A stretch of 64,000 nucleotides of DNA from Hsuehochloa calcarea. Taxonomy: Eukaryota > Streptophyta > Magnoliopsida > Poales > Poaceae. Shown piece after piece: positions 44,313 through 57,579 of this stretch. The notes under the pieces were generated by a model. That model saw only the letters and a program-made list of their open reading frames with translations. It was not told the origin of the DNA and ran no database searches. Within the stretch, counting starts at the first letter, position 1. Every line of letters begins with the position of its first letter. Where the stretch lies: NCBI GenBank assembly GCA_036346395.1, contig CM070603.1:23903045-23967044 (forward strand). The letters run 5' to 3'. The position numbers and the translations under genes are program-made.

Positions 44313-46824
44313 CTACCGAAGAACAACAGACTCACCCCCAAGACTCCCACCCCGACCCTCCCGACGGCGGCTGCTGCTGCGGCGGAAGGTGTGGATACCC
44401 CGATCCTCCCGACGGCGGCCGATCACGGCCGCGATGCAGTTCCGACGCTGGTGGTACCCCGACCCTCCCGACAGCGGCTGCTCAGGCACATCATTCGAAC
44501 CCGCCGATTGATTCTGCACAAAGGAGAAGAAAAATTAGTAATTATAGTAATACTAAGGCATATAATTGTAATCTAAGCGTAGACAAGTTAAAATTTGCAG
44601 AACTAGGTATAAAATTGTAATCTAAGCCTAGACACATCAAAATTTCGGCAGCACCTCCCCTGCACGGTGGGGTTTCCAAAACCTGCAAGAAAACCAACGG
44701 CACGATGGCCGCCCACCACATATCAACGGCACGATGGCCGGCACACATATATATCAACGGCACGAAGGCCTCCCATCACATATCAACGGCACGATGGCCG
44801 ACATGCACAGTAAAGAGCTTTTGTTAGAGAAGTTGAACTCACGTATGAGTAAGGCGGGTATGGGTCAGGCGGTGGAGGAGCGAACAGCTCTAGTGGCGCC
44901 GACCCATCGTGACGCCAAGACTTGCCACGATCTTGAGCCAAGGCGTCAAACCTCGCCCGCTCCCTCTGTCGCTCTTCCTCGACCCTAGCCTTATGCTCCT
45001 CGAGCGCATGCACCTGGGCCTATAATTTTTCACCGCATTGTTACAAGCAATTTCGAGGAATGTAAAACCAATGAACGACGAATAAAACAGAAATAACCTG
45101 TAGTGCTGCCACACGATGCGTCGAAGTGTCCTGCCTTGGGCGTATGGGCACGCCTCCCGCTTTGCTTTGTCCGACTGTGAGAGAGTGGGAGTGGTGTGCG
45201 GGTCGGCGTCTTTGTTGCCGATGAGGTACCGCCCATGCTTCTTGCCTCCTCCCACCCTCATGACGATGTCGCCGTCAATGTCCGCGGTGTGCGGATCCCA
45301 GTCTGCCCCATGGACTCCCCTTGCCGCCTCGGTGTCCTGACTGATGCGCTCGGGGATGCTCTCGTTGGTGAACGACTCGGCTGGGTCGTCCGGGTTCCAG
45401 TCGATGTTGTCTGTCGCCTTACCCTTGTGGGCCAGAACCCATGACTTGAGCTCTCCGCATGGCTGGTTTTGATGTGCAGCCGACTGCGAGAAAAACAAGA
45501 CGATTATAAATCATGCGAGAATAAACGTCTCAAAGAATAAATGAAGCTACACCAAGTCACGTACCCATCTAGCCCCGTATTCGTGGATGTTAAGGTTGCC
45601 ACGGTGGTGTGATACACCGCATCGACAAACGCCGTTCGGAGGACGGTGTGTTATCCGCCAATTGCCACTCACCCAATTGTCGACCATCATCCGCCAGTTC
45701 CGCGCTTTATTGGCGCACGGCCAGAGGCACTGCATGCGACATCAAGTACATTGACGGATATAAGAACAATTCAAGCGCACCCAATCTCAGAAGAAATCAA
45801 TATTGATGTTGTATATTTACCTTCAGGTACTGCTCTTTGGTCAGATGCATTAATCTTGCATCTTCTTTCTTTACCTTCCGATGCTCGTAGACGGCACAAT
45901 AATCGATGATGGCCTGGAGCCGCGCCTCGTAATGCATGTCTGAGATGCGACCTCTAAAAGATTTGGCCAACGCCTTGGCCGCCCTCGCCTCGTAGTCCTC
46001 GGCGCATTTGAAGAAGTCCTGCATATAGAAAAGATGTATCAATACACTGGTTCAAGAAACTCTGGCGAATGCAATGTATTGAGCAAAGTAGTGGGAGGAA
46101 GACTTACCCAAAACTCGCACATAACCCGCTCCGCCACGCATTCGTACGTGCGGCCCGTCTCGTCCTCCGCATCAGGGGCGGCGACGTAGTGCTCGTACGT
46201 GTAGGCCGGCTCCAGATCTTCGGCGTAGCGAACCAAGCCTGGGAAGTGTTCCCTGCAGAGAAGACCCAGGATGCCATTGGGCAACCTTTTGTGAGCACCT
46301 GGGACCACGACCTTCCAAGACCTGCGTAAGTGATTAAGAAAAAACTGTTAGTTTCCATTGTGATTCTATCATATGTAGGAGCGAAAAGAATGTAAAAGTT
46401 ACGTACTTTTGCCCAACGGGTCGAATGACCGGGCGTAGAGCCTCAGGTATCGGCCGCTCAGGTAGGCTCGCCGGACCTCGTTGGTAGACACCCGAGGTTC
46501 CAGTGGAACTGGAACCTCCTGCCTCGGCCTCCTGCTCGTCCTCCCGCTCCTCCTGCACGTCCAGCTGCTCGGCCTCCTGCTCGGCCTGCAGCTCGGCCTC
46601 TCCCTGCTGAGCCTGCTCGTCCACCTGCTCTTCCTCCCGCTCCTCCTCGGGCTCTGGTGCTGCTGCTGCTGCAGGCTGAGGCGGTGGCACCCTAGGCCTC
46701 CTCCCGGCCGTCCTCTTCCTCCTCCCCTGAGGTGGTGCCGACCCCAGCCTTCACCCGAGGGCCCCGTGTCTTGCCCAGTGTCGTAAAGCGACTGACCGCC
46801 ATGCGAGGCTCTGCGGCCCGCCAT
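44313..46824 (-). pseudogene. CACTA-4 second gene, Ptta/En/Spm (Transposase_24) type
   Basis: Probable start MAGRRASHGG at 46824. A Glu/Gln-rich N-terminal stretch (46690-46480) is in a different frame from the start, implying a frame change. Later exons carry VVPGAHKRLPNGILGLLCRE (46308-46250), then YEARAAKALAKSF and HRKVKKEDARLMHLT (46000-45830), then ELKSWVLAHKGK, DGDIVMRVGGGKKHGRYLIG and TPTLSQ (45440-45180), and a charged helix, EEHKARVEEERQRERARF (near 44980). This order matches the Ptta/En/Spm family. GT/AG-like edges separate the blocks. There is no Ulp1-like domain, unlike CACTA-2 and CACTA-3. At 44690-44810 about four copies of ATCAACGGCACGATGGCC form a short tandem repeat. Confidence 0.7.
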
Positions 46825-46975
46825 CTTTGCACAATCACCTACAAGACATAAACAATAAGATCGGATTAGATGGATCATAAACAAGACATTATTATAAAGA
46901 GATGCAAAATAAATAAAGCATAATTTCGAAATAACATAATATTACATGTATTAGAAATAATCATCCCCATCGGGA

Positions 46976-49900
46976 TTAATTTGGATCATAGCTCTCATCA
47001 TCACTATCAGCCATGTCGAAATATTCAACACTTTCCAAAGGAGCAACTATGTCATCATTGACATCGCCAATATGTAATCCTTCAAGTAACGCCAAGTCCT
47101 TCGCATTTTCCACCTCATCCCCCTCGTCCACATCAACATCCATTTCATTGTCTACTTCCATTTCCATAGCTCCTAAGTCAATCTCAAAAGTCCCTTGTAG
47201 GCCCTCTTCTTGATAGAACTCTCCATCATATGTGTTTGGGTCGAAGTTGTAGTCTTGGCGTTTGGGAAGGTGCTTTACCGTGGCGATACCTTGTGCACAA
47301 TATCCCAACCTCAAGACTAGGGTCCCTTTGGCACAGTAGGGAGATAATAAACTTGTGTGGCCTGTTGAGCCACAATATAGACATCCTTTCCGCCATAGAC
47401 GGAATCCTGTCGAATTTCTACTAGCCCAAGGAAAGGACTTCGTCTCGTTTCTTGAGGATCAAACCAATGGCATTTGAATACGACAGGGTTAAGAGGTTTG
47501 CGACCACGAAACCTAAGTTCGTATATCTCTTCAATTCTTCCATAATACTCGGCCCCATCAAGGCCGCCAGTAAAAACTCCAGAATTCGTGGTTCTTCGAT
47601 TGGGCCGGCTCTGCTCGTGTCTTGTTGTGTGAAATCGGTATCCATTCACATCATAACCAGAAAATGACTTGACCCTATGTTCAAAGCCATTGGCAACCTG
47701 TCTCAACTCTGGATTCATAGTCAAATCGGTTTGGCTCTGCAAGGTCAAGGAGGATAGATCGTTAAATTGGAATGTACAAGCAACTGGGAATGTCAATCGG
47801 CGAACGAGCTAAATTGCATAGTACCTTTTGTTTGAACCAAGAAATAAAATCGGAGATTCCATTTCCCGAACCCTGATGAAGAATGGTGTCACGTTCTTGC
47901 GGGGTAGGTTCCCTTGATAGATGCCGCTCTCATTAATAAACTCCCTGTAACAACGAGAAACAAGGAGGTTGGATGCAGAATGTTGACGGCATATTTAATT
48001 AACAAGTTCGTGCAAGAAGCCACTTACTGCATGTACGGCTCCATTTCGGTAAGATTGGTGAACACATATATCATGATTGTGAGCCACTCTTCGTTTTTCA
48101 ACAACAATGAGGACGCATCACTCGCACTTCCAAGTTGCCCTTGGAAAGGCCAGTTTTGATTCATTTTCACCAGCATTGTAACGAGGGGGTCGATTATGCA
48201 CACTAGGAAGCTTGTCACCATAGTATGCTTGTGTGAAGTTAGTAACCTCCTCTAAAACGAATGCCTCCGCCATGGAAGCCTCGATTTTGCATTTGTTTAC
48301 GCATTTCTTCGAAGAACTTTTAGACATCTCTCGATTGGATAGCACCAACGGCTCTGCACGGCCCCCATTCGTGCCTCATACGGAGGTGCGAATCAAATCT
48401 CGATCGGGTTGAAGAAGCCGGGTGGAAAGATCATCTCCACTTACAGAGCAACACAGTGCTATTTTTCCAGTTCGCAACCACGCCACGAGATAACTCCTTG
48501 GCACAAAGTCATGGAAGAAATAGCTCAACTCGGCTAGCGTCTTCCACACATGCTCGTGGACATAGCCTCGGAGCATCGCGGAAGAAGACACTCAATCCAT
48601 ATGTGATAGTCATGACTCTTGGTAGTTGATTCGCAAGGTAGATAAGTTCACTCCTCCTCGATTCACGTGCATACCCATCAGGGAACATTAATGTTTTGAA
48701 CCATTCTAATACTTCTCTCTTTTGTTCCGGTTTCAATCTGTAATCGGCCTTAGGCCTTGTCCATTTATTGCCGCTTCTAGGAGGTTGCATGTGTTGCTTT
48801 GGTCTATCACATATCGTTGCCAGGTCCAGTCTCGCCTTTACATTGTCCTTCGTCTTATCCTTAATATCCATGATCGTTGCCCAAAGCGCCTCGGCAACAT
48901 TCTTCTCGGTGTGCATTACATCAATGTTGTGTGGAAGAAGAAGGTCGTTATAATAGGGGAGCATCATCAAGGGCGACTTATGAGTCCACATATGCTCCTC
49001 ACCATATCCCACGAACCTACCATCTTTTTCATTGATCCGGAGAGCATCTATCTGATCATGAACCTCGGCACTGGTCATCATCTGTGGTGCGGGGTCTGTA
49101 ACCATGACACCTTTAGTAAAGTTCTTGATGTCTCGTCTGAATGGATGCTCAGCAGGGAGGAATTGTCGATGTTTGTCGAACGCGGAATATTTGCCGCCCT
49201 TCTGCAGCCAATTGAACTGCAGAGCTGCCTTGCACAAGGGGCATGGAAACTTCCCGTGAACACACCAAGCGCTGAATATCCCATATGCTAGGAAGTCATG
49301 CATGGAGTATTGATACCAAACATGCATGTTGAAGTTTGTCTTTGTAGCTCGATCGTATGTCCATACACCATGGTCCCAAGCATGGACCGCCATCGAACAA
49401 AGGCTCCATGAACACACCCATGTTATTCCCAGGGTGTTCTGGAATTATCAACGACAAGAACACATTCTGTCGTTGGAAGGAGACGCCAGGGGGGAGATTG
49501 AGAGGGATAACAAACACGGGCCAACAAGTGTATGGGGCAGCCATCATTCCATAAGGATTGAACCCATCTGTTGCCAGTGCAACACGCACATTACGTGCCT
49601 CCCCACTTTTGTTACGATGAATGTTATCAAAGTGATGCCATGCTTCACCATCGGCTGGATGTACCATCTTCTCAGGACTGTATCTTTTTCCATTTTTGTG
49701 CCATATCATCATTTCATGACTCCTCTGTCATGAATAGCCGTTGGATCCTCGGTATGAATGGAAGGTACCGTAGGATTTTCACGAGTACGGACTCGCCTCT
49801 TCTCACCATCACGAGTCTACCTCCGGATACCTAGAGGATTTACACTTTGGGCAAGACTTTGCATCCGCGTGCTTTTCTAAAGAGGACGCAGCCCTTCGGA

Positions 49901-50536
49901 CAAGCATGTATCTGCTCATACGGCATCTTAAGTGCACGAAGGACCTTCTGCGATTCGTACATGTTCTGTGGCAGAAGGTGACCGGCCGGAAGGATGGAGC
50001 CAATAACTGTCAACATTTCATCAAAGTTCTCTCGACTGAGGTTGAACTGGGACTTTAAGGCCATTAAGCGTGAAATGCCATCAAGCTTTGAAATCTGTGT
50101 GTGGCCATGAAGGGGTTTCCCTGCCGCAGACAACATGTCGTAATACGCCTTTGCGCTTGCCTCTGGCTCCTCCTCCTCCTGCTGCCTACATCCTTCAGCG
50201 AAGTGTGCTTCGTGAAAGTCATCTAACCAAGCTGCTACCCCGGCATCAGCATTGTAATCCTCGACACGTGGTCTCACCACCTCCTCTCTCACACGATCGG
50301 CTTCACCGTGGTGGGTCCACTGGTATAGTTTTTCAAATCCATGCCTAGCCGGATGTGAAGTCATCACCTCCTTTGTCCGCCTCTTTCGTTCTTACGCTTG
50401 ATGCAGGACAAAAACGCACGCGCTCAGGGAGCTGGTCAAATACTTGCTTGATGAAAGCCTCGGTCTTGTCGACCCATTCTCTGGTAATCTCACGGGCGCT
50501 CCGTCGGCCCGAGTACATCCACTCACGGTCATCCAT
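46976..50536 (-). pseudogene. CACTA-4 TNP2-type transposase, degraded
   Basis: Starts MDDREWMYSGRRSAREIT at 50536 (transposase-associated domain). A frame change near 50380 leads into HGFEKLYQWTHHGEADRV, then IHACPKGCVLFRK near 49890 with a further frame change. The Transposase_21 core has ALATDGFNPYGMM (about 49580) and NIDVMHTEKNVAEALW (about 48930), whose aspartates are the likely catalytic ones. A frame change lies near 49300. A DUF4218-like part is broken between 48100 and 48590. A DUF4216-like part (SGYDVNGYRFHT, 47670) and an acidic tail (46976-47314) end the gene. The family is clear. It is distinct in sequence from the TNP2 copies of CACTA-2 and CACTA-3. Confidence 0.85.
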
Positions 50537-52740
50537 CCTCTAACATATATATCACCAAGTAATAAATATAACCATGGACTTGCATCTACACGTCGTTCCT
50601 ACCATCTAATAGGCAAGGATAGGTCCTAATCCCACCCGAGGATGCGTCGATGGTGTTAGTTCCCATGGTCTGGTCCTATCCGAAAGCAAATTTGGCATCA
50701 CCTCCCATTGTTCTCCAAATACACGTCCCGGCAGGAGATTGTGTATCCGGAGAACAACAGAAAATCTTATCAAAACTCGTCTCGGATCGGAGCGCGAACC
50801 ATGGAAACTAACACCATCTGCGCATCCTGGCCGTCCAAAAAGCGTGGACAATTGAAGCAGATCACGGTTATTGATATGCAAAGATCGCATATTTCTAACC
50901 GTATCTCTTTCAACAGGAGAAACCTAAGCGGGTTACGTGGAGATACATGACCAGGACAAAGAAAGAGTGGTTATACCTCAGGTGGCGGTGAAGTCAGGCT
51001 AGCGGGGCCGTGGCGGGTCGGTGCAGTGGCGAGGCGGCGCGGTGCGGAACACTGGGACACGGGTACTCTCACTCGGCTCTGCAAAAGAAAGAAGCAAAAT
51101 AACGTCAACTCAAAAATTCAAGAATCTCCCTGAGCGGTGAGGTTTCCAAACACGAAGAAAACCACGGCACGATGGCCGACAACCACATATATCTAGAGCA
51201 TCACGCGATGAAACTTAATTGAATTGATCATTATTGCACTAAACAAAAGATCCGGTCTCTAAAATGGTCTGCTCATCAATACTACATTTTAAAAATAACA
51301 CAAATGACCATAAAGATGTAAGATCAGAGTATAGTGCTAATGAAAATAACAAGGAAATTGAAGCCAGATGTAATCTTGAAATAACAGTGACGAGTTATCA
51401 CATGTATGACTATAAATGCAGATGCACGCAGTGCTGCTATCTTCTTACTTTTTAGAAAATATAAGAGTTACAACCTTAACTAGACTCATTATATATTAGG
51501 GTTTAATTTCAATAGGTTAGTTAATATATAGTATAAAGTGCTAAAAAAGGACGCATGATAGAGTTCATTAATTGGCTTGTACATCAGATCCTTAAACACA
51601 GAAGGCTACATATTGGGTAGATCAAATACATGAAGCTCCTTTTAAAATTGAAATTTTGGTTCTTTCAGAATATACCTATATGAAAAAACACTGCGGAAGA
51701 TCTAGTGCCATGCATTAATTGGACAGAATGGAAGAACTGCATAATTCTAGAAAATACTACTCATTTTAATTATTGAAGTGCAATAGCAAATTCACCAATA
51801 GGAAGCAAATGATTATTCTTTGTGAGACTATATACTGTAAATAGAGTATGTCAAATGGTATCCTTTATGAACACACACCATGCATGCATACTATTGAATA
51901 CAATGTAACTTTATGTTAAAGTCTGGCAATATATTAATTGTATTGTTTCCTTTCAAAAGAATAGTTTCTAACAACCATTTGTCTAATTAGATATACATGT
52001 CATTAACGTGTAAAAGGGATGTATGTTAATTAGTTATGTTTTGTCAACGTATGCACCTATTTTGCTTATGGTTCTCCAGATACAGGTGTATGGCTATGTC
52101 TCCTTGCGTGTTGCCCTCTAGATCTGCAAGAATTTTGTGTGAGGAGCTTTGAGGTGACGTAAACAGGTAATATATGGAATGGAACTCTAATTCGCTGTGA
52201 CGCTGGAAGAAATAGATCAAAACAGCTAAATTCATTCGAAGTCAACCGCCCAAATTGGTCAATAATGGAATTGCAGAGCTAAAAGTTGGATTTAGACATA
52301 TATGCACTAGTAGTACGAGCCATAAGGCAGTCTACATCATTTAACCAAAGACCTGAAACCTGATATATGTACATCCTTATACCATGGCACCATGCAGCCC
52401 TGCTAAAGTAGAAATTCCTCCTCATGCAAATATATCATTTGTGTTAGTTTAAGCAAGAAATTATCCATTCGACATAAGTTGATTCGCCAAAAAGCGTGAT
52501 TACGCCAAAAGTTGATTGAATAGCGTTTTGGTGTGCTCACCGCTGGACCCAGACGCGCGCGGACGTGGCGAGATGGGGCGGCTGGCGAGTGCGGCGGCGT
52601 GGCTCGGGCGGCGTGGTTTCGAGCGCGGCGGCGAGGCTCAGGCGAGCGGCGGCGGCGAGGCTCGGCGTGGTGAGGCGAAAGCAGTGAGAGTGAGAGAGTG
52701 AGAGAGCGAAACGGCAGAGAGACCGGTTAAGTGGGAAAGC
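50537..52740 (-). other. CACTA-4 leader and intron-like region
   Basis: No coding sequence is supported. GC-rich stretches at 50980-51060 and 52540-52720 look like untranslated exons; the latter lies next to the inner motif array. At 51130-51190, GTGAGGTTTCCAAA and ACGGCACGATGGCC repeat sequence also found at 44660-44810 near the other end of the element. Confidence 0.45.
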
Positions 52741-53170
52741 ACTTTGCCGAGAGCCAGATCTGGGAGGCTCTCGGCAAACCTTACCCCTTTGCCGAGAGCG
52801 CCCAGATCCGGCTCTCGGCAAAGTTTTTTTTTCTCAAATTTCGTTCGAATTTTTTAACTAGCTAACTGCACAAAAAAATATTTAAAAAAATAAAAATTAT
52901 TATTTGCCGAGAGCTACTCTCGGCAAAATTATTATTTTTTTTAAATATTTTTTATTCGTCTAACAAACTGAACAAAAAATGATATTTCTAAAAAAAAAAA
53001 TTAAACATTTGCCGAGCGCAGCTCTCGGCAAACCTATTCGCCGAGAGCCAGCTCTCGGCAAACCATTGATCCAGGCTATTTAAAAAAGAAATCTGCGCCG
53101 AGAGCGGGCCCAGTAGCTCTCGGCAAAGAGCCTTAGCCGAGAGTAATCCACTGAAGCTCTCGGCAAAGAA
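52741..53170 (-). repeat. CACTA-4 inner motif array
   Basis: About ten arms of TTTGCCGAGAGC / GCTCTCGGCAAA lie directly upstream (minus strand) of the GC-rich leader with GAGAGTGAGAGAGTGAGAGA at 52686-52705. It is separated from the terminal array by about 680 bases. Confidence 0.8.
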
Positions 53171-53845
53171 TATCCAAAAAAAAATTAATAAATAGCAAAC
53201 GGCTCCGGAAAAATACGAAATTTTGCCGTCTTACAACTTATGCTCTCTAATGGCTATACAAAAAGTTTGGAACTCCAAAACTAATTCAACCGTGACATTG
53301 TTTGAAAATCCTAATGGATCCTCCTCAGCTTTATGAAACTTATTCGGAGATGTATCAGATTGTAAGAATCATACGCAACCACTTGCGAAACATTTTCAAT
53401 TTTTACCACAGCCTCCAAGTGTGATACCATGACTTCATTGCAAATATCACAATTTTCGAATTCGTTTCCTTTTTTAAGAATTTTAAATCGTTCGCGACAT
53501 ATGTTCGTGGTCTTGATTAAGTAAAATAAAAGGTGAAAAAAACGTCAACAAGATGTTATTTGCCCCCAATAATGCATAAATAGCATTAATATCATTTTCT
53601 ACTTAATTTTTTCCCGTGTTTAAATCAATCGCTGTTCAAATTTTAATCGATTAAAAAAACTCCTTGAAATGCAATTAATTAATTATATATAGCAAATAAT
53701 TACAAAAATACACAAAATTTTAATATTGAGTACAACCTGTAGTATGTGTATAGAGAAAAAAAGTTTGGAGCATATGAAAGAAAAAATAATTTAATTGGAG
53801 AGAGTTAGGAGAAGAGAAACACATGCACATGAAATATAGAAACCA
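53171..53845. other. AT-rich spacer between CACTA-4 arrays
   Basis: No motif arms and no coding sequence are visible. An equivalent AT-rich spacer lies between the two arrays of CACTA-5 (61025-61505). Confidence 0.5.
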
Positions 53846-53849
53846 CATT

Positions 53850-54269
53850 TGCCGAGAGCCTGGGATGGGCTCTCGGCAAACATTTGCCGAAAGCGGCGCT
53901 CGGCAAACAGGTTTGCCGAGAGCCGTAACGGTGGTGCTCTCGGCAAAGCGGTGACGCCGTCAGGGCAGGTCACGGCTATAGGCCCACGGCAATGTTTTGC
54001 CGAGAGCCTGATTTTGCCGAGAGCGCGGCCCACGGCAAAGGCCCATTTTGCCGATGGGCATTTTTTGCCGAGCGCGGCTCTCGGCAAAATGGCCCACTTC
54101 GCCGAGAGTTATTGTTTGCCGAGATGCAGGCCCACGGCAATCTTATCAGTTCCCGACGGCCCGTGTTTGCCGAGAGCCACGCTCGGCAAACGTTTTCTTT
54201 GCCGAGAGCCCGAGTTTTTGCTCTCGGCAAAAATCGCGGCTCTGGGCAAAAGACGTTTTTCCGGTAGTG
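53850..54269 (-). repeat. CACTA-4 5' terminal array
   Basis: About twenty arms of TTTGCCGAGAGC / GCTCTCGGCAAA occur, including variants in which the arm reads GCCCACGGCAA. It ends at CCGGTAGTG. Confidence 0.85.
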
Positions 54270-56309
54270 ATATGAGTTTTACTATGGAAGATATATGGAT
54301 TGCACGCTAATATAGTTATGTATATAATAGTGTGAATATTGTAGCAATAATATATTTCGTGCTGCGTAAAATTTTTAGAGTGTGACTATTTATCATGGGA
54401 ACATCCATAACTAATCAAAGTGGCGGACACCTTTTGCTCCTGCCATGCATTGTCTCGGCGAAACCACCGCCGCTCCCTCCTCCAAGAACTTTCAGCCCAA
54501 AAACTAATACCTTTGACATAAAATTTGAAAACATTTAAACTCTCGAAACAGCTTTCAATTAATTCAAATAAATTGGGAACTTTCAACTTGAAATTAAGGA
54601 CTTTTAACTCAAAATCGGATACTACCAACTCGAAACCGGGGACTTTCGACTCAAAGTTTCTCACTTCCACCTCAAAATTTTCACCTTCAACTCAATTTTG
54701 TTGAACTTCCAAGCTGAGATCTATACTTTTACATGCAAAAATTCCCCAACTCTCCCTCATCTTCCTACCATTACCAGTGGCAGGAAATAACACGAAGATG
54801 AGGAAATAACAGCCGCAGCCGGCGGGGGTCACCGCGCCATCACTGGTTTAAATTAATTTCCTTTATGCTAGGAAATATAAATGGAATTAAGTTTATGCTA
54901 GACACATTTGATGTTGCACCATAATTCCAACCAGAAACAATTCCCTGCCTAATTAACTAAGTAACATAAAGGAGCGTGATCTGTGCATTGCAATATTCAC
55001 GTACGCTAATGCGCAACAACAACCATCACCTTTAACATCTTCTATCGTACTGATATTGAAAGGACATGCATGGAGGCATTCGCAGAATCACAGTTTGGAA
55101 GAATCTGACAAAGGCAGTATCAGGACCATGCATGCCGTGCTCATATTCTTCCTCCACTACACATGCGAAAATTCTCTCGCAACTTCGATCCTGACAGGAT
55201 GCCAGAATCTAAATAAACACATGCATGCAGTTCTAGTGCATTGGCCATGGTCCAATAAAAAATCTTTTACAAAAGTTCCAAAAAAGAGAGGAGAGAATAT
55301 ATATATATATACACATAGAGGGAGTAAGAGGTGAGATTAAGCTTTTTGCTTATAGCTAGCAAGACAAGAGACATGAGAAACTTTTCCTTGCCCCTAACTA
55401 GCTCTCTTCTTTTGCATGTGACAGTATCACAAAAGAATATGGTGGCATTTATTCCATCTCATGCATGTCACTGAGGAGATTTTGGAACCAAAGATATTCC
55501 TTAGGAAAAAGGAAATTTAGGAAATAAAGCCATCGCCTTACCTAGCAATCTTTATAGTTTCCTTGTACAGGGAATATTTCTTGACATATGTGTATCTCGC
55601 AGAACTAAAGAAAATTCGAACATGTAAACAAATGGACCAATTCAATGAGAACATATACTAGCTTTACAAACGGATCCTTTCATTCTTTTCCAAAATGTTA
55701 GCTTCTTTGCAGAATATATGAAAAAAGGAAAAGGAAAATGGTGTACACAATTAACCAATCAAGCAATAAATTGTATGATACTCCTGATTATTAGACTAGT
55801 ATACAAATAATTTGACCAAAAGGCCCGATAAACGATGATTGCCGCAATGATTTTGCACCAATCAAAGGAGCAACCGACGATTAACTGACCCTAGCTTCCC
55901 TGTGATGAAACCTTTGTTTTCTGTCCTCTCCTTTTTCTTTTTCTGTTTCCCTTTTGCTTTTCTGCCAATATCATCTTTGTCTCTTTAGACATGTAAATTT
56001 GAGCACTCAAATGAAACTTCCATCCCGTTATCCAGACACATTGGGTGAAGAGAAAGAAGAATGTAGAGAGAGAGAGGGGAGGGAGGGAGGTCAAAGCTGG
56101 GGTTGGATTTTGTTGCAAACTTTGCCTTTTTTTGTGTTTCTTGGAAGCCACTCCTCCTATGCTGCTATACTTGAGCTTTTAGTCTTGTAACCTATAGTGT
56201 ATGTATGCTGATCCTATCATGGCAGTAATGATGGTGTCAGGGTTTTGGTTTGCCTTTGGTTGCCTCTCCAAGATTGGCTACTACTCAAGGTGGCAGATAT
56301 GTTGCTCTT
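54270..56309. other. 3' flank of the NAC gene
   Basis: No further gene is supported. At 54480-54740 a degenerate run of about ten 20-bp-scale units based on GACTTTCAACTCAAA is visible. A short AT repeat occurs at 55297-55313. Confidence 0.45.
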
Positions 56310-56767
56310 TTACCCATGATGATCCTGGCTGTCAGATGGCCAGAACGATGGGTACTGCCATTCTGTGCCCTCCTTACCACCTGATGTTTCCTGAAAAAAG
56401 GGGAGTCTTAATTTGTGGATATTTAGCTTGCAGTGCAAAATGGTATAATAGATTCGCTAAAAAAATACTTTCATTAAAAATATACTTTCATAGTATCATA
56501 ATTTTTTTAAGAATTTACAAGTATATTATAACGCAAATTGGCGATCAAATTAAGTTGCATTCGTGAGATTATGCTAATGCCCAGATGGACACAGTTTCGC
56601 AACAAAAGGGAGTATTTCATGAAAATTTTAAAAATTAGTTTCACTACCATAAAGAGAAACAGCACGAGAAATAATAAGAAATAAATATGTAGTAACGTCG
56701 GATACAATAGTAATTCCGTTCCATAAATATATATGTGCGCCATTGATCTGAACTTCGCTTGTTCGAC

Positions 56768-56821
<54 letters not shown>

Positions 56822-57538
56822 ACTCCTTTGGACCTCCTTGAGGTGCAACCCATGATCACCTCTTCGAGGCCAGAAGTCGACCGTCCATCAAACTTTCGCG
56901 GTTGGTGTTGCCGCTCATCCTCCTAATTCGTTTTTTTTTGTCACACAGATCATTCAAACCAAACTGTAAGACTAACAGTATAGAACATCTGACATTAATT
57001 TCACAAGTGGGATGCAAACTAAATCGTAACAACTAACTTACTTGGTGATGGTAACTCGCCCCATGATCATATGGCTCCGCCGGCCTGAGCACGACCGAGC
57101 CCTGGTGAACCCGCGGCGCCGCGATCAGCGTAGCGATGGGGTCTGTCGGCGTGCTGGCGTGGAACGCTGCGGCGGCGGCGGCCACGTGATGCTGCTCCTG
57201 GGCGGCATAGTGATGACGCCGGTGATCGTGCTCGTCGTGATGCTGCCGGAGAAGGTGATGGTGCCCTGGATGCACTACTCCCTCGTCAGCCCTAGATTGC
57301 ACTTGTTGGTGATCTGGTGCTCCCATGCCCACCTGTGTATACATCAAACGTAAATGTTAATTACTTGCGCGGTATAAATAGTAACTAATTACCTTGACAG
57401 GCAGTAATTAATCAACCAGCTGCTTCTGTTACACTCAAAACTTTTAATGAGTTAACGTACATCTGTCACTGTTTGGTTGGACAGGGAAGGTGAGCCACTT
57501 TGGAAAGTAAAATTCAAGATATTATAATTTCTTGTCAG

Positions 57539-57579
<41 letters not shown>

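Larger units (their letters stand above)
43520..54269 (-). mobile_element. CACTA-4: CACTA element of the TTTGCCGAGAGC family, minus strand
   Basis: The right terminus (element 5' end) reads CCGGTAGTG at 54261-54269, i.e. CACTACCGG on the minus strand. The left end is degenerate (TACTAGATAACACCCGGCC from 43520, then TTTGCCGAGAGC). Arrays of TTTGCCGAGAGC and GCTCTCGGCAAA fill both ends. Inside, on the minus strand, lie a TNP2 pseudogene (50536-46976) and a Ptta/En/Spm gene (46824 down to about 44313). A 3-bp target duplication cannot be confirmed: ATA follows the right end and TAT or ATA precedes the left. Confidence 0.85.

Noticed and set aside
56507..56859. Open frame with a long Leu/Ser run downstream of MGCTSRRSKG
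   Set aside because: It is read-through of NAC075 exon 5 past a good GTAAGA donor into the CT microsatellite; the spliced exon 6 gives the expected family C-terminus.
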